Origin: Thalassospira lucentensis MCCC 1A00383 = DSM 14000
GTDB taxonomy: Bacteria; Pseudomonadota; Alphaproteobacteria; Rhodospirillales; Thalassospiraceae
DNA: 64,000 nt
NCBI RefSeq assembly: GCF_000421265.1
Contig: NZ_ATWN01000006.1
Location: forward strand, 1-64,000
Reading direction: 5' to 3'
Shown here: positions 1 through 10,905 of the stretch, one piece after another
Layout of the letters: every line of letters begins with the position of its first letter
Position numbering within the stretch: the stretch's first letter is position 1
Position numbers and translations under genes: made by a program
Notes under the pieces: model-generated
The model's database searches: none
Told to the model about the DNA's origin: nothing
What the model saw: the letters and a program-made list of their open reading frames with translations, nothing else

Positions 1-250
1 ATGGCCGTCAACGCAGCAAACAGATATTGCCAGATGCCTTTTTGCGACCAGCGGTTATAACGATTGTAGACCGTGGTGGATGGACCGTAATCGGCAGGGC
101 AATCTTGCCAACGACAGCCAGATTGAAGCACGTGAATGATCCCGCTGATGATGCGCCGATCATCTTCGCGCCGCCGACCCGCCGCACGGTATGGCAGATG
201 CGGCTTAATCAGCGCCCATTGCTCGTCGGAAAGCCAGAATTGACCCTTCA
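1..250 (-). CDS. IS5-family transposase, N-terminal part (runs off window)
   Basis: Reading the minus strand gives an open frame starting MKGQFWLSDEQW, followed by LIKPHLP, a GRRREDDRRI segment, GCRWQDCPADYGP and TVYNRYNRWSQKGIW. This is the typical N-terminal DUF4096-type region of IS5-group transposases (IS427-like). The frame is open to base 1, so the catalytic DDE core lies outside the window. An ATG at 266 is also in frame (MEFRN...), but the ATG at 250 is preceded by GGAG at a good distance. Whether the element is intact cannot be judged. Family assignment rests on recognised motifs. Confidence 0.8.
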
Positions 251-320
251 TGTTACGGAACTCCATATATTGCGTTCCAGATCATTGAATCTGTTAAAGG
301 TTAATGAGTTCTAACCCTAG
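1..320 (-). mobile_element. Left-edge insertion sequence, IS5 family, partial
   Basis: The transposase start at 250/266 implies that one end of the element lies a few tens of bases further right. A CTAG tetranucleotide near 316-319, the type of target used by IS5-group elements, is a possible boundary. The other inverted repeat is outside the window, so the end cannot be confirmed. The right-hand limit given here is approximate. Confidence 0.45.
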
Positions 321-731
321 GTTTTCAAAAATCGGCGATAAAGTTGTAGCTTTGGATATGTGCTATAATGGCAAAACCGCTCCACTTTTTCTTAAGCAGA
401 ATCTCCCTGATGCACTAGAGAAGTCGAAATCAGGCTTGCTTTACTTCGATAGAAAAGAGGTTAGCAAAAGAGTCCGCGCTAAATTTAGATGCGTTAAACG
501 AGAGAAGTCTGTTGCCCCCTCCGGATGTTCATTAAGCAATCTATGTGGCCACAAACTCTTTTTCGTGTTCACTCAGTTTTGCAAGGTCATCGCACGAAGA
601 ATCTCTAGAAAAGTAAACTCTGTTAGCGACAATGCGATAAGAAACTCATTAATTGAGCTATTCAAGCTCTTGGCAGACCACACCGTACAACAACACTACA
701 AGAGCAGCCTCACCTCAATCTAGAAGCCCGG
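267..731. other. AT-richer gap between IS remnant and LysR gene
   Basis: This stretch is visibly richer in A and T than the surrounding genes. It holds one 139-codon open frame on the plus strand (304-723) beginning MSSNPRFSKIGDK, with an AAAGG shortly before its ATG. The predicted protein is Lys/Ser rich with scattered Cys and resembles nothing I recognise. The base composition and the adjacent IS suggest laterally acquired or decaying DNA. I cannot tell whether the frame is expressed. Confidence 0.4.
304..723 (+). CDS. Doubtful hypothetical protein, 139 aa
   Basis: The open frame starts MSSNPRFSKI and ends KSSLTSI, with a possible AAAGG ribosome site only a few bases before the ATG. It is basic, has several Cys residues (RCVKRE, SGCSLSNLCGHK, TQFCK), and shows no clear membrane segment or known motif. 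Composition is unlike the neighbouring chromosomal genes. It could be a foreign gene brought in with the IS, or a chance frame in low-GC DNA. No function is proposed. Confidence 0.25.
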   Translation: MSSNPRFSKIGDKVVALDMCYNGKTAPLFLKQNLPDALEKSKSGLLYFDRKEVSKRVRAKFRCVKREKSVAPSGCSLSNLCGHKLFFVFTQFCKVIARRISRKVNSVSDNAIRNSLIELFKLLADHTVQQHYKSSLTSI

Positions 732-2852
<2,121 letters not shown>

Positions 2853-2879
2853 TCAAACCAAAACGTTTTGAATTATCAC

Positions 2880-2909
2880 GCCAATGCCGGATTTAACCCC
2901 GGCATTGGC
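2880..2909. repeat. Hairpin between frmA and S-formylglutathione hydrolase gene
   Basis: An 11-bp perfect stem (CCAATGCCGG against CCGGCATTGG plus one outer G-C pair) encloses an 8-nt loop. No T-run follows, so it looks like an intercistronic processing or stabilising hairpin rather than a terminator. Confidence 0.6.
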
Positions 2910-2939
2910 CGACAATCAAAAAGATCAGAGGAGCCCGAA

Positions 2940-3797
2940 ATGGGTATTGAGAACGCGTCAAGCAACAAGGTCTATGGCGGCTGGCAAAAGCAGTACACCC
3001 ACCCGTCCAATGTTCTGGGCTGTGACATGCGCTTTGCCATTTTCCTGCCGCCACAGGCAGGCAATGGCACCAAGGTCCCGGTGATGTACTGGCTATCGGG
3101 TCTGACATGCACCGACGAAAACTTCATGCAAAAGGCCGGTGCGTTTCGTCTTGCGGCCGAACTGGGCATTGCGATTGTCGCACCCGACACCAGCCCACGC
3201 GGCGATCATGTGCCCGATGACGAGAACGAGGCCTATGATTTTGGTAAGGGTGCCGGGTTCTACGTCAATGCGACGCAGGAACCCTGGGCACGTAATTACC
3301 GCATGTATGACTATGTCACGAAGGAACTGCCAAGCCTGATCAAGGATCACTTCCCGGTCAGTGACGATGCGGTGATTTCGGGTCATTCGATGGGCGGTCA
3401 CGGGGCATTGATGATTGCGCTTCGTAATCCCGGCACATTCAAATCGGTCACGGCCTTTTCCCCGATCTGCAATCCGATCAATTGCCCGTGGGGCCAAAAG
3501 GCGCTGGGCAATTATCTGGGCGACGATAAATCAGTTTGGAAAGCATGGGACAGTTCGGAACTGATGAAATCGGCAACAGCGCCGGATGCGCAAACACCGG
3601 CCCTTGTCGATCAGGGCGATGCCGACGGCTTTTTGGCCGAGCAGCTTAAACCCGAAGTGCTTGAAGCAGCGGCCAAATCCTCAAGCTACCCGCTGACGGT
3701 GCGTATGCAGGATGGCTATGATCATAGCTATTACTTCATCTCAAGCTTCATCGAAGATCACATCCGCTTCCACGCCAAGCACCTTGGGCTTAGCTAA
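2940..3797 (+). CDS. fghA: S-formylglutathione hydrolase
   Basis: This is a serine esterase of the esterase D type that hydrolyses S-formylglutathione to formate and glutathione. The protein has 285 aa. The nucleophile elbow GHSMGG is clear and the catalytic His lies in DGYDHSYYF near the C-terminus. LSGLTCTDENFMQKAG is characteristic of the family. The start chosen is the ATG at 2940, preceded by AGAGGAG. A longer frame from 2868 would read through the intercistronic hairpin. It pairs with the upstream class III dehydrogenase and ends at a strong terminator. Confidence 0.95.
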   Translation: MGIENASSNKVYGGWQKQYTHPSNVLGCDMRFAIFLPPQAGNGTKVPVMYWLSGLTCTDENFMQKAGAFRLAAELGIAIVAPDTSPRGDHVPDDENEAYDFGKGAGFYVNATQEPWARNYRMYDYVTKELPSLIKDHFPVSDDAVISGHSMGGHGALMIALRNPGTFKSVTAFSPICNPINCPWGQKALGNYLGDDKSVWKAWDSSELMKSATAPDAQTPALVDQGDADGFLAEQLKPEVLEAAAKSSSYPLTVRMQDGYDHSYYFISSFIEDHIRFHAKHLGLS

Positions 3798-3837
3798 CAA
3801 AGCGGATTGATTTCACGAGATCCGCAGCAATGCGGTT

Positions 3838-3887
3838 CCCCGGCACGCCATCTCGCCCAAAACTTGGTGTGCCGGGGGCTTTCTTTT
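3838..3887 (+). terminator. Rho-independent terminator after fghA
   Basis: CCCCGGCACGCC pairs with GGTGTGCCGGGG (one G-T pair) and is followed by TTTCTTTT. It separates the plus-strand formaldehyde operon from the convergent biotin transporter operon. Confidence 0.85.
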
Positions 3888-3896
3888 GCGGCGCGA

Positions 3897-4511
3897 TCAA
3901 GATGCCGTTTCATCAGGATCAAAGCTGCGCGCTTCAATCGCATCGGCCACATCATCGGCCATTTTAAGGGTTCGGATGAGCAGGGGCACGACCATGGCAA
4001 GGATGGATTTATCTAGGCCCCGTGCCCGTTGGGCGTCGCGGATTTCCGATGCCACGGTGGCGATCACCGGGATAAAACGCAGCACCATCGAAATCGCCAG
4101 GCTGACCTTTTCCGGATTAACGCCAAGCGGACGCAACGGCCCCATGGCGCGCTCCAGTGATGCCAGCATGGCGGATGTTTTGGTGGTTAGTGTCACAAGG
4201 GACGCGAACAATACAATTGCAGCAACGCGCGCAATGACAAGCAATCCGGCCTGCCAGTCATTGAGCCAAAGCTGCACGGCAAAAAAGATCAAAAGCAGCC
4301 AGAAGATCGGCTTCACCTGCGCCCAGATGACAGACGGGCCAAATCCACACAGCGGGTAGAACACCAGTACCGTTGTAAGGATAACTGTCACCACCGGCCA
4401 ATCAGGGATCAGAAAAACACCGGTACCAAGGGCAATCATCGCCAATATCTTGATCCCGGCGCCTGCGCGGTGCAGCGGCGATGTCCCGTCGATATAAAGC
4501 CCGGCGATCAT
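3897..4511 (-). CDS. bioN: Biotin ECF transporter transmembrane protein BioN
   Basis: This 204-aa integral membrane protein belongs to the CbiQ/EcfT family, the coupling subunit of energy-coupling-factor transporters. Several hydrophobic segments fill the N-terminal 120 residues. The cytoplasmic coupling helices with Ala-Arg-Gly type motifs are seen as [10 protein letters not shown] and [14 protein letters not shown], which grip the ATPase. The start overlaps the end of bioM by 4 nt, so the two are translationally coupled. Together with bioM and bioY it forms a complete three-part biotin importer. The short single-ATPase form suits BioMNY rather than a general-purpose ECF module. Confidence 0.9.
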   Translation of the reverse strand: MIAGLYIDGTSPLHRAGAGIKILAMIALGTGVFLIPDWPVVTVILTTVLVFYPLCGFGPSVIWAQVKPIFWLLLIFFAVQLWLNDWQAGLLVIARVAAIVLFASLVTLTTKTSAMLASLERAMGPLRPLGVNPEKVSLAISMVLRFIPVIATVASEIRDAQRARGLDKSILAMVVPLLIRTLKMADDVADAIEARSFDPDETAS

Positions 4512-5182
4512 GCCATCATCTCGCGGTATTTTGGCAAGGCGTTGGCGGGCGTATCATCAAGGGCGATCTTGCCCTGATCAAACACCAGCACCCGGTCATA
4601 ATCAGCAATCAGATCAAGATCATGCGACACCGTAATCACGGTTTGATCAAGCTTTGCGATGGCGCGTTCGACCCGATTGCGGTTGCGCAGATCAAGCAAG
4701 GTGGTCGGCTCGTCAAAAATGACGTATCGCGGGTTCATCACCAGCACCCCGGAAATCGCCAGAAGCTGCTTTTGCCCGCCGCTCAAAAGGTGGCTTGGAT
4801 GGGTTTTGAAATCTGTCAGGTCATAGCGCGCAAGGATTTCATCAATGCGGCGATGAACTTCGTCCTTAGGCAATTTTAACGCCTTGAGACCAAAGGCGAG
4901 GTCTTCTTCAACCACCGGATAGACAATCTGATTATCTGGATTTTGAAAGACAAATCCGACATGACGGCGCAGCTTGCGCCCGTCCTTGGCCGGATTGAAA
5001 TCATCGACCGTCACCGTACCGCTGGTCGCGGTTTGCAGCCCATTGAGCAAGCGCACAAAGGTGCTTTTGCCCGAGCCATTTGCCCCGACAACCGCAATCC
5101 GTTTTTCAGTCAGGGTCAGCGAAATATCGTGAAGCACACGTCGCTGGTCAAACTGCACAGAGACATTTTCAAAACGGATCAT
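4508..5182 (-). CDS. bioM: Biotin ECF transporter ATPase BioM
   Basis: This 224-aa ABC ATPase has Walker [11 protein letters not shown]-loop [11 protein letters not shown], signature [11 protein letters not shown], Walker [13 protein letters not shown] and a switch His in VSHDLD. The FQNPDNQ stretch is typical of ECF/cobalt-type ATPases. The start is set at [11 protein letters not shown] (ATG at 5182). A longer frame exists but has no family similarity, and the hairpin at 5229-5272 lies inside it. No obvious ribosome site precedes 5182. It overlaps bioN by 4 nt. Confidence 0.9.
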   Translation of the reverse strand: MIRFENVSVQFDQRRVLHDISLTLTEKRIAVVGANGSGKSTFVRLLNGLQTATSGTVTVDDFNPAKDGRKLRRHVGFVFQNPDNQIVYPVVEEDLAFGLKALKLPKDEVHRRIDEILARYDLTDFKTHPSHLLSGGQKQLLAISGVLVMNPRYVIFDEPTTLLDLRNRNRVERAIAKLDQTVITVSHDLDLIADYDRVLVFDQGKIALDDTPANALPKYREMMA

Positions 5183-5228
5183 AAGGGGGTATCCGTGGGT
5201 TTTAAGGGCATGGAAGGATGCGCATAAA

Positions 5229-5272
5229 GGGTGCCAGGCATCGTCGCACATGGCGTTCCATGCGTGGCACCC
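5229..5272. repeat. Nested hairpin between bioY and bioM
   Basis: Outer arms GGGTGCCA (5229-5236) and TGGCACCC (5265-5272) enclose a second stem built on ATGG-CGTT-CCAT. It sits just after the bioY stop and 46 nt before the bioM start. No T-run follows, so it may tune expression between the substrate-binding unit and the ATPase. Confidence 0.55.
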
Positions 5273-5280
5273 ATAAGACG

Positions 5281-5829
5281 TTAGCGCGCCTTGGAAATCA
5301 AGGGATAGGACCGCCGTACAGCAAGGCACGCCGCAACCGCAATCGCCACCTTGATCGCATCGCCAATCAGGAACGGTGCCGCCCCGACAGTTGCCTGCCA
5401 ATAGCTGATGTCGGCGGCAACCGCCACCCACGCATTGCCGATGGCATACAGCACAACAATCCCGCCAAACCCGATGGCAAGGGTCGCTTTGATCACCGTA
5501 AGGTCATTCCAGAAGTGTTCGATCAGAAGGCCAATGACAAAGGCCGAAATGGCCCAGCCAAAGATGAAGCCACCGGTCACCCCGATCATCACGCCAAAAC
5601 CACCGCGTCCACCAGACAGCAACGGCAAACCCACCGCGACCAGCACAAGAAACAGCACAATCGACAGGCCACCGCGCCGGGCACCCAAAATGGCCCCCGC
5701 CAACATCGGGCCAAGCGACTGTGCAGTTACCGGAACGCCGGTCACCGGAAGGGTAAGTGGCGGAAACAGCCCCAGAACTGCGGTCAAAGCCGCAAACAGG
5801 GCGATATAAACAATATCCTTGGTATTCAT
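5281..5829 (-). CDS. bioY: Biotin transporter substrate-capture protein BioY
   Basis: This is a 182-aa, very hydrophobic S-component with about six membrane segments. It starts [20 protein letters not shown] and contains the family stretches [27 protein letters not shown] and GGFIFGWA. It binds biotin and docks on BioN/BioM. The start at 5829 has GGGAA upstream, whereas the longer frame back to 5883 adds a basic tail not seen in the family. I saw no BioR-type TTAT-N2-ATAA site in front of it, so the regulator is unknown. Confidence 0.93.
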   Translation of the reverse strand: MNTKDIVYIALFAALTAVLGLFPPLTLPVTGVPVTAQSLGPMLAGAILGARRGGLSIVLFLVLVAVGLPLLSGGRGGFGVMIGVTGGFIFGWAISAFVIGLLIEHFWNDLTVIKATLAIGFGGIVVLYAIGNAWVAVAADISYWQATVGAAPFLIGDAIKVAIAVAACLAVRRSYPLISKAR

Positions 5830-5899
5830 GTAACGGTTCCCATTCCCGTTATAAGACCGCCTTGCAATCAACCCCTTGCGCAAAACGACCTTTCGTTAA

Positions 5900-5916
5900 C
5901 CGGTCCGCCCGACCGG
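5900..5916 (-). terminator. Possible terminator after the ArsR-type gene
   Basis: CCGGTC and GACCGG form a 6-bp stem with a 5-nt loop. On the minus strand it is followed by a T-containing tract (TTAACGAAAGG). It lies between the ArsR stop and bioY. It is weak and may equally be a chance hairpin. Confidence 0.35.
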
Positions 5917-6025
5917 CTCAACGGGCAATGGGATACCCGCAATTTTCCTTCCCGCCAAGCAAAATGACGCTTCTTTCGGACAAATGCCTTGGCTCATCCC
6001 GCAATAGATGCGCGATTTCAAAACG

Positions 6026-6385
6026 TTAGCCGTCATCGCCTTCGACAAAGGTTTTAAGCCGCATCAGTGCAGAATCCCAACGCCCGGCCACATGATCAAG
6101 ATAGGCGCGCGCCTGTTTGAGTTGATCAGGGCAAAAGGCATAGTGGCTTTCGCGGCCCATCCGATGATTTTGCACCAGCCCGGCGGCTTCGAGCACGCGC
6201 AGATGCTTGGTCACGGCCTGCCGGGTCATGTCGGCATCATCAGACAGCACCGAAATTGATCGCGGCTTGCCATCCGACAGACGATCAAAGAGTGCTAACC
6301 GGGTGGAATCACCCAGAGCGGCAAAAATGACGGAAAAATCACCGTCATTTTTGCCATTCGCTTGATTATTTTCAGTTTTCGACAT
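6026..6385 (-). CDS. ArsR-family transcriptional regulator
   Basis: This 119-aa protein has the ArsR winged-helix fold: FAALGDSTRLALFDRLSDG, then the recognition helix region MTRQAVTKHLRVLEAAGLV, and a wing at NHRMGRESHYAF. There are no metal-binding Cys pairs, so it belongs to the non-metal group usually paired with SRPBCC genes. It overlaps the SRPBCC gene by 14 nt and is probably translated from the same message. The ATG at 6385 begins MSKTENNQ. Autoregulation through the two GCAAC palindromes upstream of the operon is likely but inferred. Confidence 0.9.
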   Translation of the reverse strand: MSKTENNQANGKNDGDFSVIFAALGDSTRLALFDRLSDGKPRSISVLSDDADMTRQAVTKHLRVLEAAGLVQNHRMGRESHYAFCPDQLKQARAYLDHVAGRWDSALMRLKTFVEGDDG

Positions 6386-6818
6386 GTTTTTTGATGTTTT
6401 CCAACTGGGATGCCCAACCATGTGTGTTGGCGCGCAATGCTTCGGCAACCCGATGGGCGGGTAGATTGTCAAATCCGGTTTCGCGCACCCGAACCGATGT
6501 CTGACCATCGCCTTCTTCGAGCCAGAATTCGACCAGTGTTTCGGGCTCCCCACTGTAATCAACATCCGGGTCCACGGCATAGGGATGCCATGTATAGGCG
6601 AAATAGGCTGGTTCCTCCATCGCCTTGATGGTGGAATGCCACGGCACATGGGTGAAACCCTCAATCGTGATTTTGCCGGTTGAAACCTTGCCAACCTCAA
6701 ACGGGGCATCAATCGCAAGACCAAACCACGTGCCAAATTCGGTATGACTGGTTAATGCGCGCCACACACGGGCACGTGGGGCCTTAATCTCGATAGACTT
6801 TTCAATCGTATTTGACAT
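6372..6818 (-). CDS. SRPBCC (AHSA1-like) domain protein
   Basis: This 148-aa START/Bet v1-like protein of the AHSA1 group begins MSNTIEKSIEIKAPRARVWRALTS and continues EFGTWFGL, TWHPYAVDP and TLVEFWLEE. The family folds around a large hydrophobic cavity. Partners of ArsR regulators are common but the ligand is generally unknown. The start at 6818 follows a strong AGGAGG. That Shine-Dalgarno sequence lies inside an inverted repeat (6822-6837), so binding there could block translation or transcription. It overlaps the downstream ArsR gene. Confidence 0.9.
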   Translation of the reverse strand: MSNTIEKSIEIKAPRARVWRALTSHTEFGTWFGLAIDAPFEVGKVSTGKITIEGFTHVPWHSTIKAMEEPAYFAYTWHPYAVDPDVDYSGEPETLVEFWLEEGDGQTSVRVRETGFDNLPAHRVAEALRANTHGWASQLENIKKHVEN

Positions 6819-6821
6819 AAC

Positions 6822-6837
6822 GCAACCTCCTGGTTGC
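6822..6837. promoter_or_regulatory. GCAACC-N4-GGTTGC palindrome over the SD of the SRPBCC gene
   Basis: This is a perfect 6-4-6 inverted repeat whose spacer and arms include the AGGAGG ribosome site. A second palindrome with the same GCAAC half-sites lies at 6867-6882. Centre-to-centre distance is 45 bp. It is a likely ArsR operator. Confidence 0.6.
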
Positions 6838-6866
6838 ATTTAAGATGCCTGAGCATTTTTTATTAT

Positions 6867-6882
6867 GCAACTAAAAAGTTGC
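6867..6882. promoter_or_regulatory. GCAACT-N4-AGTTGC palindrome upstream of the SRPBCC/ArsR operon
   Basis: This is a perfect 6-4-6 inverted repeat in an AT-rich promoter stretch. It is the partner of the repeat at 6822-6837, and together they look like two operators for one small repressor. Confidence 0.6.
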
Positions 6883-6910
6883 TCATTCTATTCTAAGCCC
6901 AAACCACAAA

Positions 6911-6934
6911 CGCCCGACCATTGCTGGCCGGGCG
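6911..6934 (-). terminator. Terminator after ureG
   Basis: CGCCCG and CGGGCG form a GC-rich stem. On the minus strand it is followed by TTTGTGGTTT. It is placed about 50 nt past the ureG stop and would end the urease operon. Confidence 0.65.
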
Positions 6935-6983
6935 ATGTGTGCTCCCGTCATCCGCTTAATATTTGCGTCCATCTATCCCCATA

Positions 6984-7604
6984 TCAGGACGCTGCGGATT
7001 GGCGGAGCCCCCCTGTCTCGATGATGAAATTCTTAACGTCTTCAAGGCCGTCCATCGCCTTAAGGTTGGTGAACAGGAACGGACGCGACCCACGCATTTT
7101 CTTGGCATCGCGGTCCATGACACCCAAATCAGCCCCGACCAATGGCGCCAGATCGGTTTTGTTGATCACCAGCAAGTCAGACCGTGTAATGCCCGGGCCA
7201 CCCTTGCGCGGGATTTTATCACCGGCTGAAACGTCGATGACGTAAATGGTGATATCGGCAAGCTCCGGCGAAAACGTCGCGGACAGGTTATCGCCGCCCG
7301 ATTCAATAAAGATCGCCTCAAGCCCGGCATGCTTGGCCGCCATGTCTTCGACTGCCGCCAGATTGATCGAGGCATCTTCGCGAATGGCGGTATGCGGGCA
7401 GCCGCCGGTTTCAACCCCGGCAATGCGGTCCGCATCCAATGCGCCCGAACGGGTCATGAATTCGGCGTCTTCGCGGGTGTAAATATCGTTGGTGATCGCC
7501 GCGATGTTAAATTCATCGCGCATGGCCTTGCACAGCCGTTCCAACAACGCGGTTTTACCGGACCCAACCGGGCCACCAATGCCGATACGAAGGGGTGAGC
7601 TCAT
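6984..7604 (-). CDS. ureG: Urease accessory GTPase UreG
   Basis: This 206-aa SIMIBI-class GTPase delivers nickel to urease within the UreDFG complex. The P-loop GPVGSGKT is at residues 11-18. Other family motifs are the GAxxAxRI-type segment [25 protein letters not shown] with its metal-binding Cys-Pro-His, [11 protein letters not shown], and the guanine-specificity motif NKTDL. The gene is the last of the urease operon and overlaps ureF by 4 nt. Length is normal and all GTPase motifs are intact. Confidence 0.97.
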   Translation of the reverse strand: MSSPLRIGIGGPVGSGKTALLERLCKAMRDEFNIAAITNDIYTREDAEFMTRSGALDADRIAGVETGGCPHTAIREDASINLAAVEDMAAKHAGLEAIFIESGGDNLSATFSPELADITIYVIDVSAGDKIPRKGGPGITRSDLLVINKTDLAPLVGADLGVMDRDAKKMRGSRPFLFTNLKAMDGLEDVKNFIIETGGLRQSAAS

Positions 7605-8311
7605 GATCTAAATAACCTCGTATATTGGGTTTCGTGTTTCATCGATGTCCAGTCAACCATAGGGGCTGCCGCCCCCAGATCGGCCAAATCTGTTGCCATG
7701 GCATGATCCACGGCGATTGAGACGGCTTTATCAAGCGATGATAAGGACCGGACACCATCGGTCTGACCAAGCGGCACCAAACGCACTGCACTCGACACAA
7801 GGTTTGCCGCCATGGCATGTAAAAAGGCCGTCAGGGCTTCGCGCAATGGAACCGTGGCAACCGCCGCAGCAATCCCGACCGCAACGGGATAGGATGGCAG
7901 GCGATCATTACCCCGCATTTGATCAGCCCAGCGGGTCAGCACCCCATCGCCCCAGACTTTCGATACCGTGGAGACAAAGGCACGCCCCTGTGCGGTTGCT
8001 TCAAGCGCCATTTCCGATGTGCCGCGCCAACAGTCCGCCTCAACCCCGATGCCAAACAAGGCATCTTCATCGCCCGTAAGGGCGGCCCGCCATGCGGCAC
8101 AAAACAGCACCGCATCAATCCGCCCGGCGCCAAACTCCAAAACACCCTCAACCCAGTTGATCAGGGTATCGGCCGAGCCAACCCGACCGTCCTCAACCGC
8201 ATATTCCACACCATGCGAATAAGTATAGGACCCGACCGGAAAAGACGGGCTTAGCCACGTCATCAGGCGCATCAGACCCGCAGGGTTAAGCGTCAGGTTA
8301 TCCGTGGTCAT
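7601..8311 (-). CDS. ureF: Urease accessory protein UreF
   Basis: This 236-aa all-helical protein starts at ATG 8311 ([20 protein letters not shown]) and shows the family hallmark [16 protein letters not shown]. UreF bridges UreD and UreG and controls GTP hydrolysis during nickel insertion. The start lies inside the 3' end of ureE (14-nt overlap). An in-frame extension to 8422 would only repeat antisense-like His-tail coding sequence and is rejected. The C-terminus overlaps ureG by 4 nt. Confidence 0.95.
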   Translation of the reverse strand: MTTDNLTLNPAGLMRLMTWLSPSFPVGSYTYSHGVEYAVEDGRVGSADTLINWVEGVLEFGAGRIDAVLFCAAWRAALTGDEDALFGIGVEADCWRGTSEMALEATAQGRAFVSTVSKVWGDGVLTRWADQMRGNDRLPSYPVAVGIAAAVATVPLREALTAFLHAMAANLVSSAVRLVPLGQTDGVRSLSSLDKAVSIAVDHAMATDLADLGAAAPMVDWTSMKHETQYTRLFRS

Positions 8312-8852
8312 GTGGGATTCCTGCGGCATGGGCATGGGCGTGTTTGGGGTCATCATCCTGATCAAAATGATCGTTGCCATGGCTGTGGCCATGCGCACCG
8401 CCAAGCCCGTGATACGCGCCATTCAGCGGATCAAACGGCGCGATTTCATGTTCCACCACACCACCAAGGCCGATGATCATGTCGCGCATGACGTGATCGT
8501 CAATGATCCGCAAACGCCCATCATTCAAAACCTGAACCGGGGTATGGCGGTTGCCGATGTGCCATGCCAATTTGGCCGTCGCAATCGGCCCGGCTGCGGT
8601 GATGGTTAGGACCGGCTCATCCGCCGCACGCACGACAATCACCCCGCCCTCAGCCAGACGCAAACGATCCCCATCGGCCAGCCGCACCGCATGCGGCAGA
8701 TCCAGCAGGAACGCATCGCCCGCATCATCATGCAGGCGAATACGCCGACGATGGCGGTCGGAAAACACCAGGGTCACCGTACCGCGCACTTCTGACGTAT
8801 CGGCACGATCAACCGGGATATGTTCAATGGCATGACGCATGACGTTATCCAT
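8298..8852 (-). CDS. ureE: Urease nickel metallochaperone UreE
   Basis: This 184-aa protein has an N-terminal peptide-binding domain (LVFSDRHRRRIRLHDD, LPHAVRLADGDRL), a central metal-binding domain (AWHIGNRHTPVQV), and a C-terminal His/Asp-rich tail with about ten His in its last 35 residues. The tail is the nickel-storing feature of Klebsiella-type UreE. An ATG at 8840 (MRHAIEHIP) is better spaced from GGGATGG than the ATG at 8852, so the start could be four codons later. It lies 5 nt after ureC. Confidence 0.95.
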   Translation of the reverse strand: MDNVMRHAIEHIPVDRADTSEVRGTVTLVFSDRHRRRIRLHDDAGDAFLLDLPHAVRLADGDRLRLAEGGVIVVRAADEPVLTITAAGPIATAKLAWHIGNRHTPVQVLNDGRLRIIDDHVMRDMIIGLGGVVEHEIAPFDPLNGAYHGLGGAHGHSHGNDHFDQDDDPKHAHAHAAGIPHDHG

Positions 8853-8857
8853 CCCAA

Positions 8858-10570
8858 TCAGAACAGGAAATACCGCTGCGCCATCGGCACAGTATCGACC
8901 GGCTGACAGGTCAGAAGCTCGCCATCGGCCTTGACCTGATAGGTTTCAGGATCGACTTCCATTTTCGGCAAGGCGTCATTGAGCTTCATGTCTTTTTTGC
9001 CGATATTACGTGTGTTTGACACCGCCAAAAGATCCTTCGACAAACCAAATTCAGCCGCAATGCCAGCATCAATGCCCGCCTGCGACACGAACGAGAAGCT
9101 TGAGCGTGCAAGCGCACCACCATAGGCGCCAAACATCGGACGGTAATGCACCGGCTGCGGGGTCGGGATCGAGGCATTGGGATCGCCCATCGCAGCCGCC
9201 ACAATCATCCCGGCCTTGATCACCATGTCGGGCTTCGTGCCAAAGAACATCGGCTTCCAGACCACCAGATCGGCGATTTTGCCAACTTCGATGGAGCCGA
9301 CATGCGACCCGACCCCTTGGGCAATCGCCGGGTTGATGGTGTATTTCGCGACATATCGTTTGGCCCGGAAATTATCATTGCCCGCCCCGGCATCCTCGGG
9401 CAGTGCACCGCGCTGCTTTTTCATCTTGTCTGCTGTCTGCCATGTGCGGGTGATGACTTCACCGACACGGCCCATGGCCTGACTGTCCGATGAAATGATC
9501 GAAAACGCGCCAAGGTCATGCAGGATATCTTCGGCGGCAATCGTTTCACGACGAATGCGGCTTTCGGCGAAGGCGACGTCTTCGGGGATTTTCGGATCAA
9601 GGTGATGGCAAACCATCAACATATCGAGATGTTCGTCAATCGTATTGACCGTAAACGGACGGGTCGGATTGGTCGAACTTGGAATAACGTTGGCCTCCCC
9701 ACACAGCTTGATGATGTCGGGCGCGTGGCCGCCCCCGGCCCCTTCGGTGTGGAAGGTATGAATGGTCCGTCCCTTAAACGCCGCACGGGTATGTTCGACA
9801 AAGCCGCTTTCATTAAGCGTATCGGTATGGATCATCACCTGCACATCAAGGTCATCAGCAACCGACAGGCAGTTATCAATTGATGCGGGCGTCGTGCCCC
9901 AGTCTTCATGCAGCTTAAGCCCGCAGGCACCGGCCTTGACCTGCTCAATCAGCGATCCCGGCAGGGTCGCATTGCCCTTGCCAAAGAACCCGATATTCAT
10001 CGGAATGCCGTCTGCGGCCTGAAGCATCCGGGCAATGTGCCACGGACCGGGTGTGCAGGTGGTCGCATTGGTCCCCGCCGCCGGGCCTGTACCACCGCCC
10101 AACATGCTGGTCACACCGGAATAAAGGGCATCTTCAACCTGTTGCGGACAAATCCAGTGGATATGCGCATCAATGCCACCTGCGGTAATGATGTTGCCTT
10201 CACCGGCGATAATTTCGGTGCCCGGACCAATGATGATATCAACACCGGGCTGGATATCAGGATTACCGGCCTTACCAACGGCGGCAATACGGCCATCCCG
10301 AAGGCCGATATCGGCCTTGATGATGCCGGTATAATCAAGGATCAGCGCATTGGTGATCACGGTATCAACCGCACCATCGGCGCGCGTAACCTGTGACTGG
10401 CCCATGCCATCACGGATGACTTTGCCACCACCAAATTTGACTTCTTCGCCCAGTGTCGTGAAGTCCTTTTCGACTTCAATGATCAAATCAGTATCGGCCA
10501 GCCGGACCTTGTCGCCCACGGTCGGACCGAACATTGCCGCATAGGACGGACGATCAATTTCGTATGCCAT
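8858..10570 (-). CDS. ureC: Urease alpha (catalytic) subunit
   Basis: This 570-aa amidohydrolase is the nickel subunit that hydrolyses urea to ammonia and carbamate. By alignment to the Klebsiella numbering (offset +2), all active-site residues are present: His136 and His138 (GGIDAHIHW), the carbamylated Lys219 (GLKLHEDW), His248 (MIHTDT), His274 ([12 protein letters not shown]), the flap Cys321-His322, and Asp362 (ISSDSQAMG). It starts [20 protein letters not shown] with GGGGGAA upstream. It sits between ureB and ureE. Confidence 0.98.
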   Translation of the reverse strand: MAYEIDRPSYAAMFGPTVGDKVRLADTDLIIEVEKDFTTLGEEVKFGGGKVIRDGMGQSQVTRADGAVDTVITNALILDYTGIIKADIGLRDGRIAAVGKAGNPDIQPGVDIIIGPGTEIIAGEGNIITAGGIDAHIHWICPQQVEDALYSGVTSMLGGGTGPAAGTNATTCTPGPWHIARMLQAADGIPMNIGFFGKGNATLPGSLIEQVKAGACGLKLHEDWGTTPASIDNCLSVADDLDVQVMIHTDTLNESGFVEHTRAAFKGRTIHTFHTEGAGGGHAPDIIKLCGEANVIPSSTNPTRPFTVNTIDEHLDMLMVCHHLDPKIPEDVAFAESRIRRETIAAEDILHDLGAFSIISSDSQAMGRVGEVITRTWQTADKMKKQRGALPEDAGAGNDNFRAKRYVAKYTINPAIAQGVGSHVGSIEVGKIADLVVWKPMFFGTKPDMVIKAGMIVAAAMGDPNASIPTPQPVHYRPMFGAYGGALARSSFSFVSQAGIDAGIAAEFGLSKDLLAVSNTRNIGKKDMKLNDALPKMEVDPETYQVKADGELLTCQPVDTVPMAQRYFLF

Positions 10571-10585
10571 TTCTCGTTCCCCCGC

Positions 10586-10897
10586 TTAAAGCTTGCCGTT
10601 GATTTTGGCGTTAAAACCGTAAACCGTGCCGGTCCCAGCGTATTTGACCAGATTGACCTCGCGCGATTGGCCCGGTTCGAACCGCACTGCACTGCCCGCA
10701 GGAATATCAAGGCGGAAGCCGCGCGCCGCATCACGGTCAAAATCAAGCCCCGGATTGGTTTCATAAAAATGATAGTGCGAACCAACCTGCACCGGACGGT
10801 CGCCGGTATTGGACACCGTGATGGTTTTGGTTTCACGACCCTCATTTAAAATCAGGTTGCCTTCTTTGGTAATGATTTCACCTGGAATCATAATCAT
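10586..10897 (-). CDS. ureB: Urease beta subunit
   Basis: This 103-aa structural subunit contains the conserved [21 protein letters not shown] and [15 protein letters not shown] stretches. It forms the urease trimer with UreA and UreC and fixes the position of the catalytic subunit. The start may be MIMIPGEI (10897) or MIPGEI two codons later. It lies 8 nt after ureA and 15 nt before ureC. Confidence 0.97.
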   Translation of the reverse strand: MIMIPGEIITKEGNLILNEGRETKTITVSNTGDRPVQVGSHYHFYETNPGLDFDRDAARGFRLDIPAGSAVRFEPGQSREVNLVKYAGTGTVYGFNAKINGKL

Positions 10898-10905
10898 AAG
10901 CCCCC

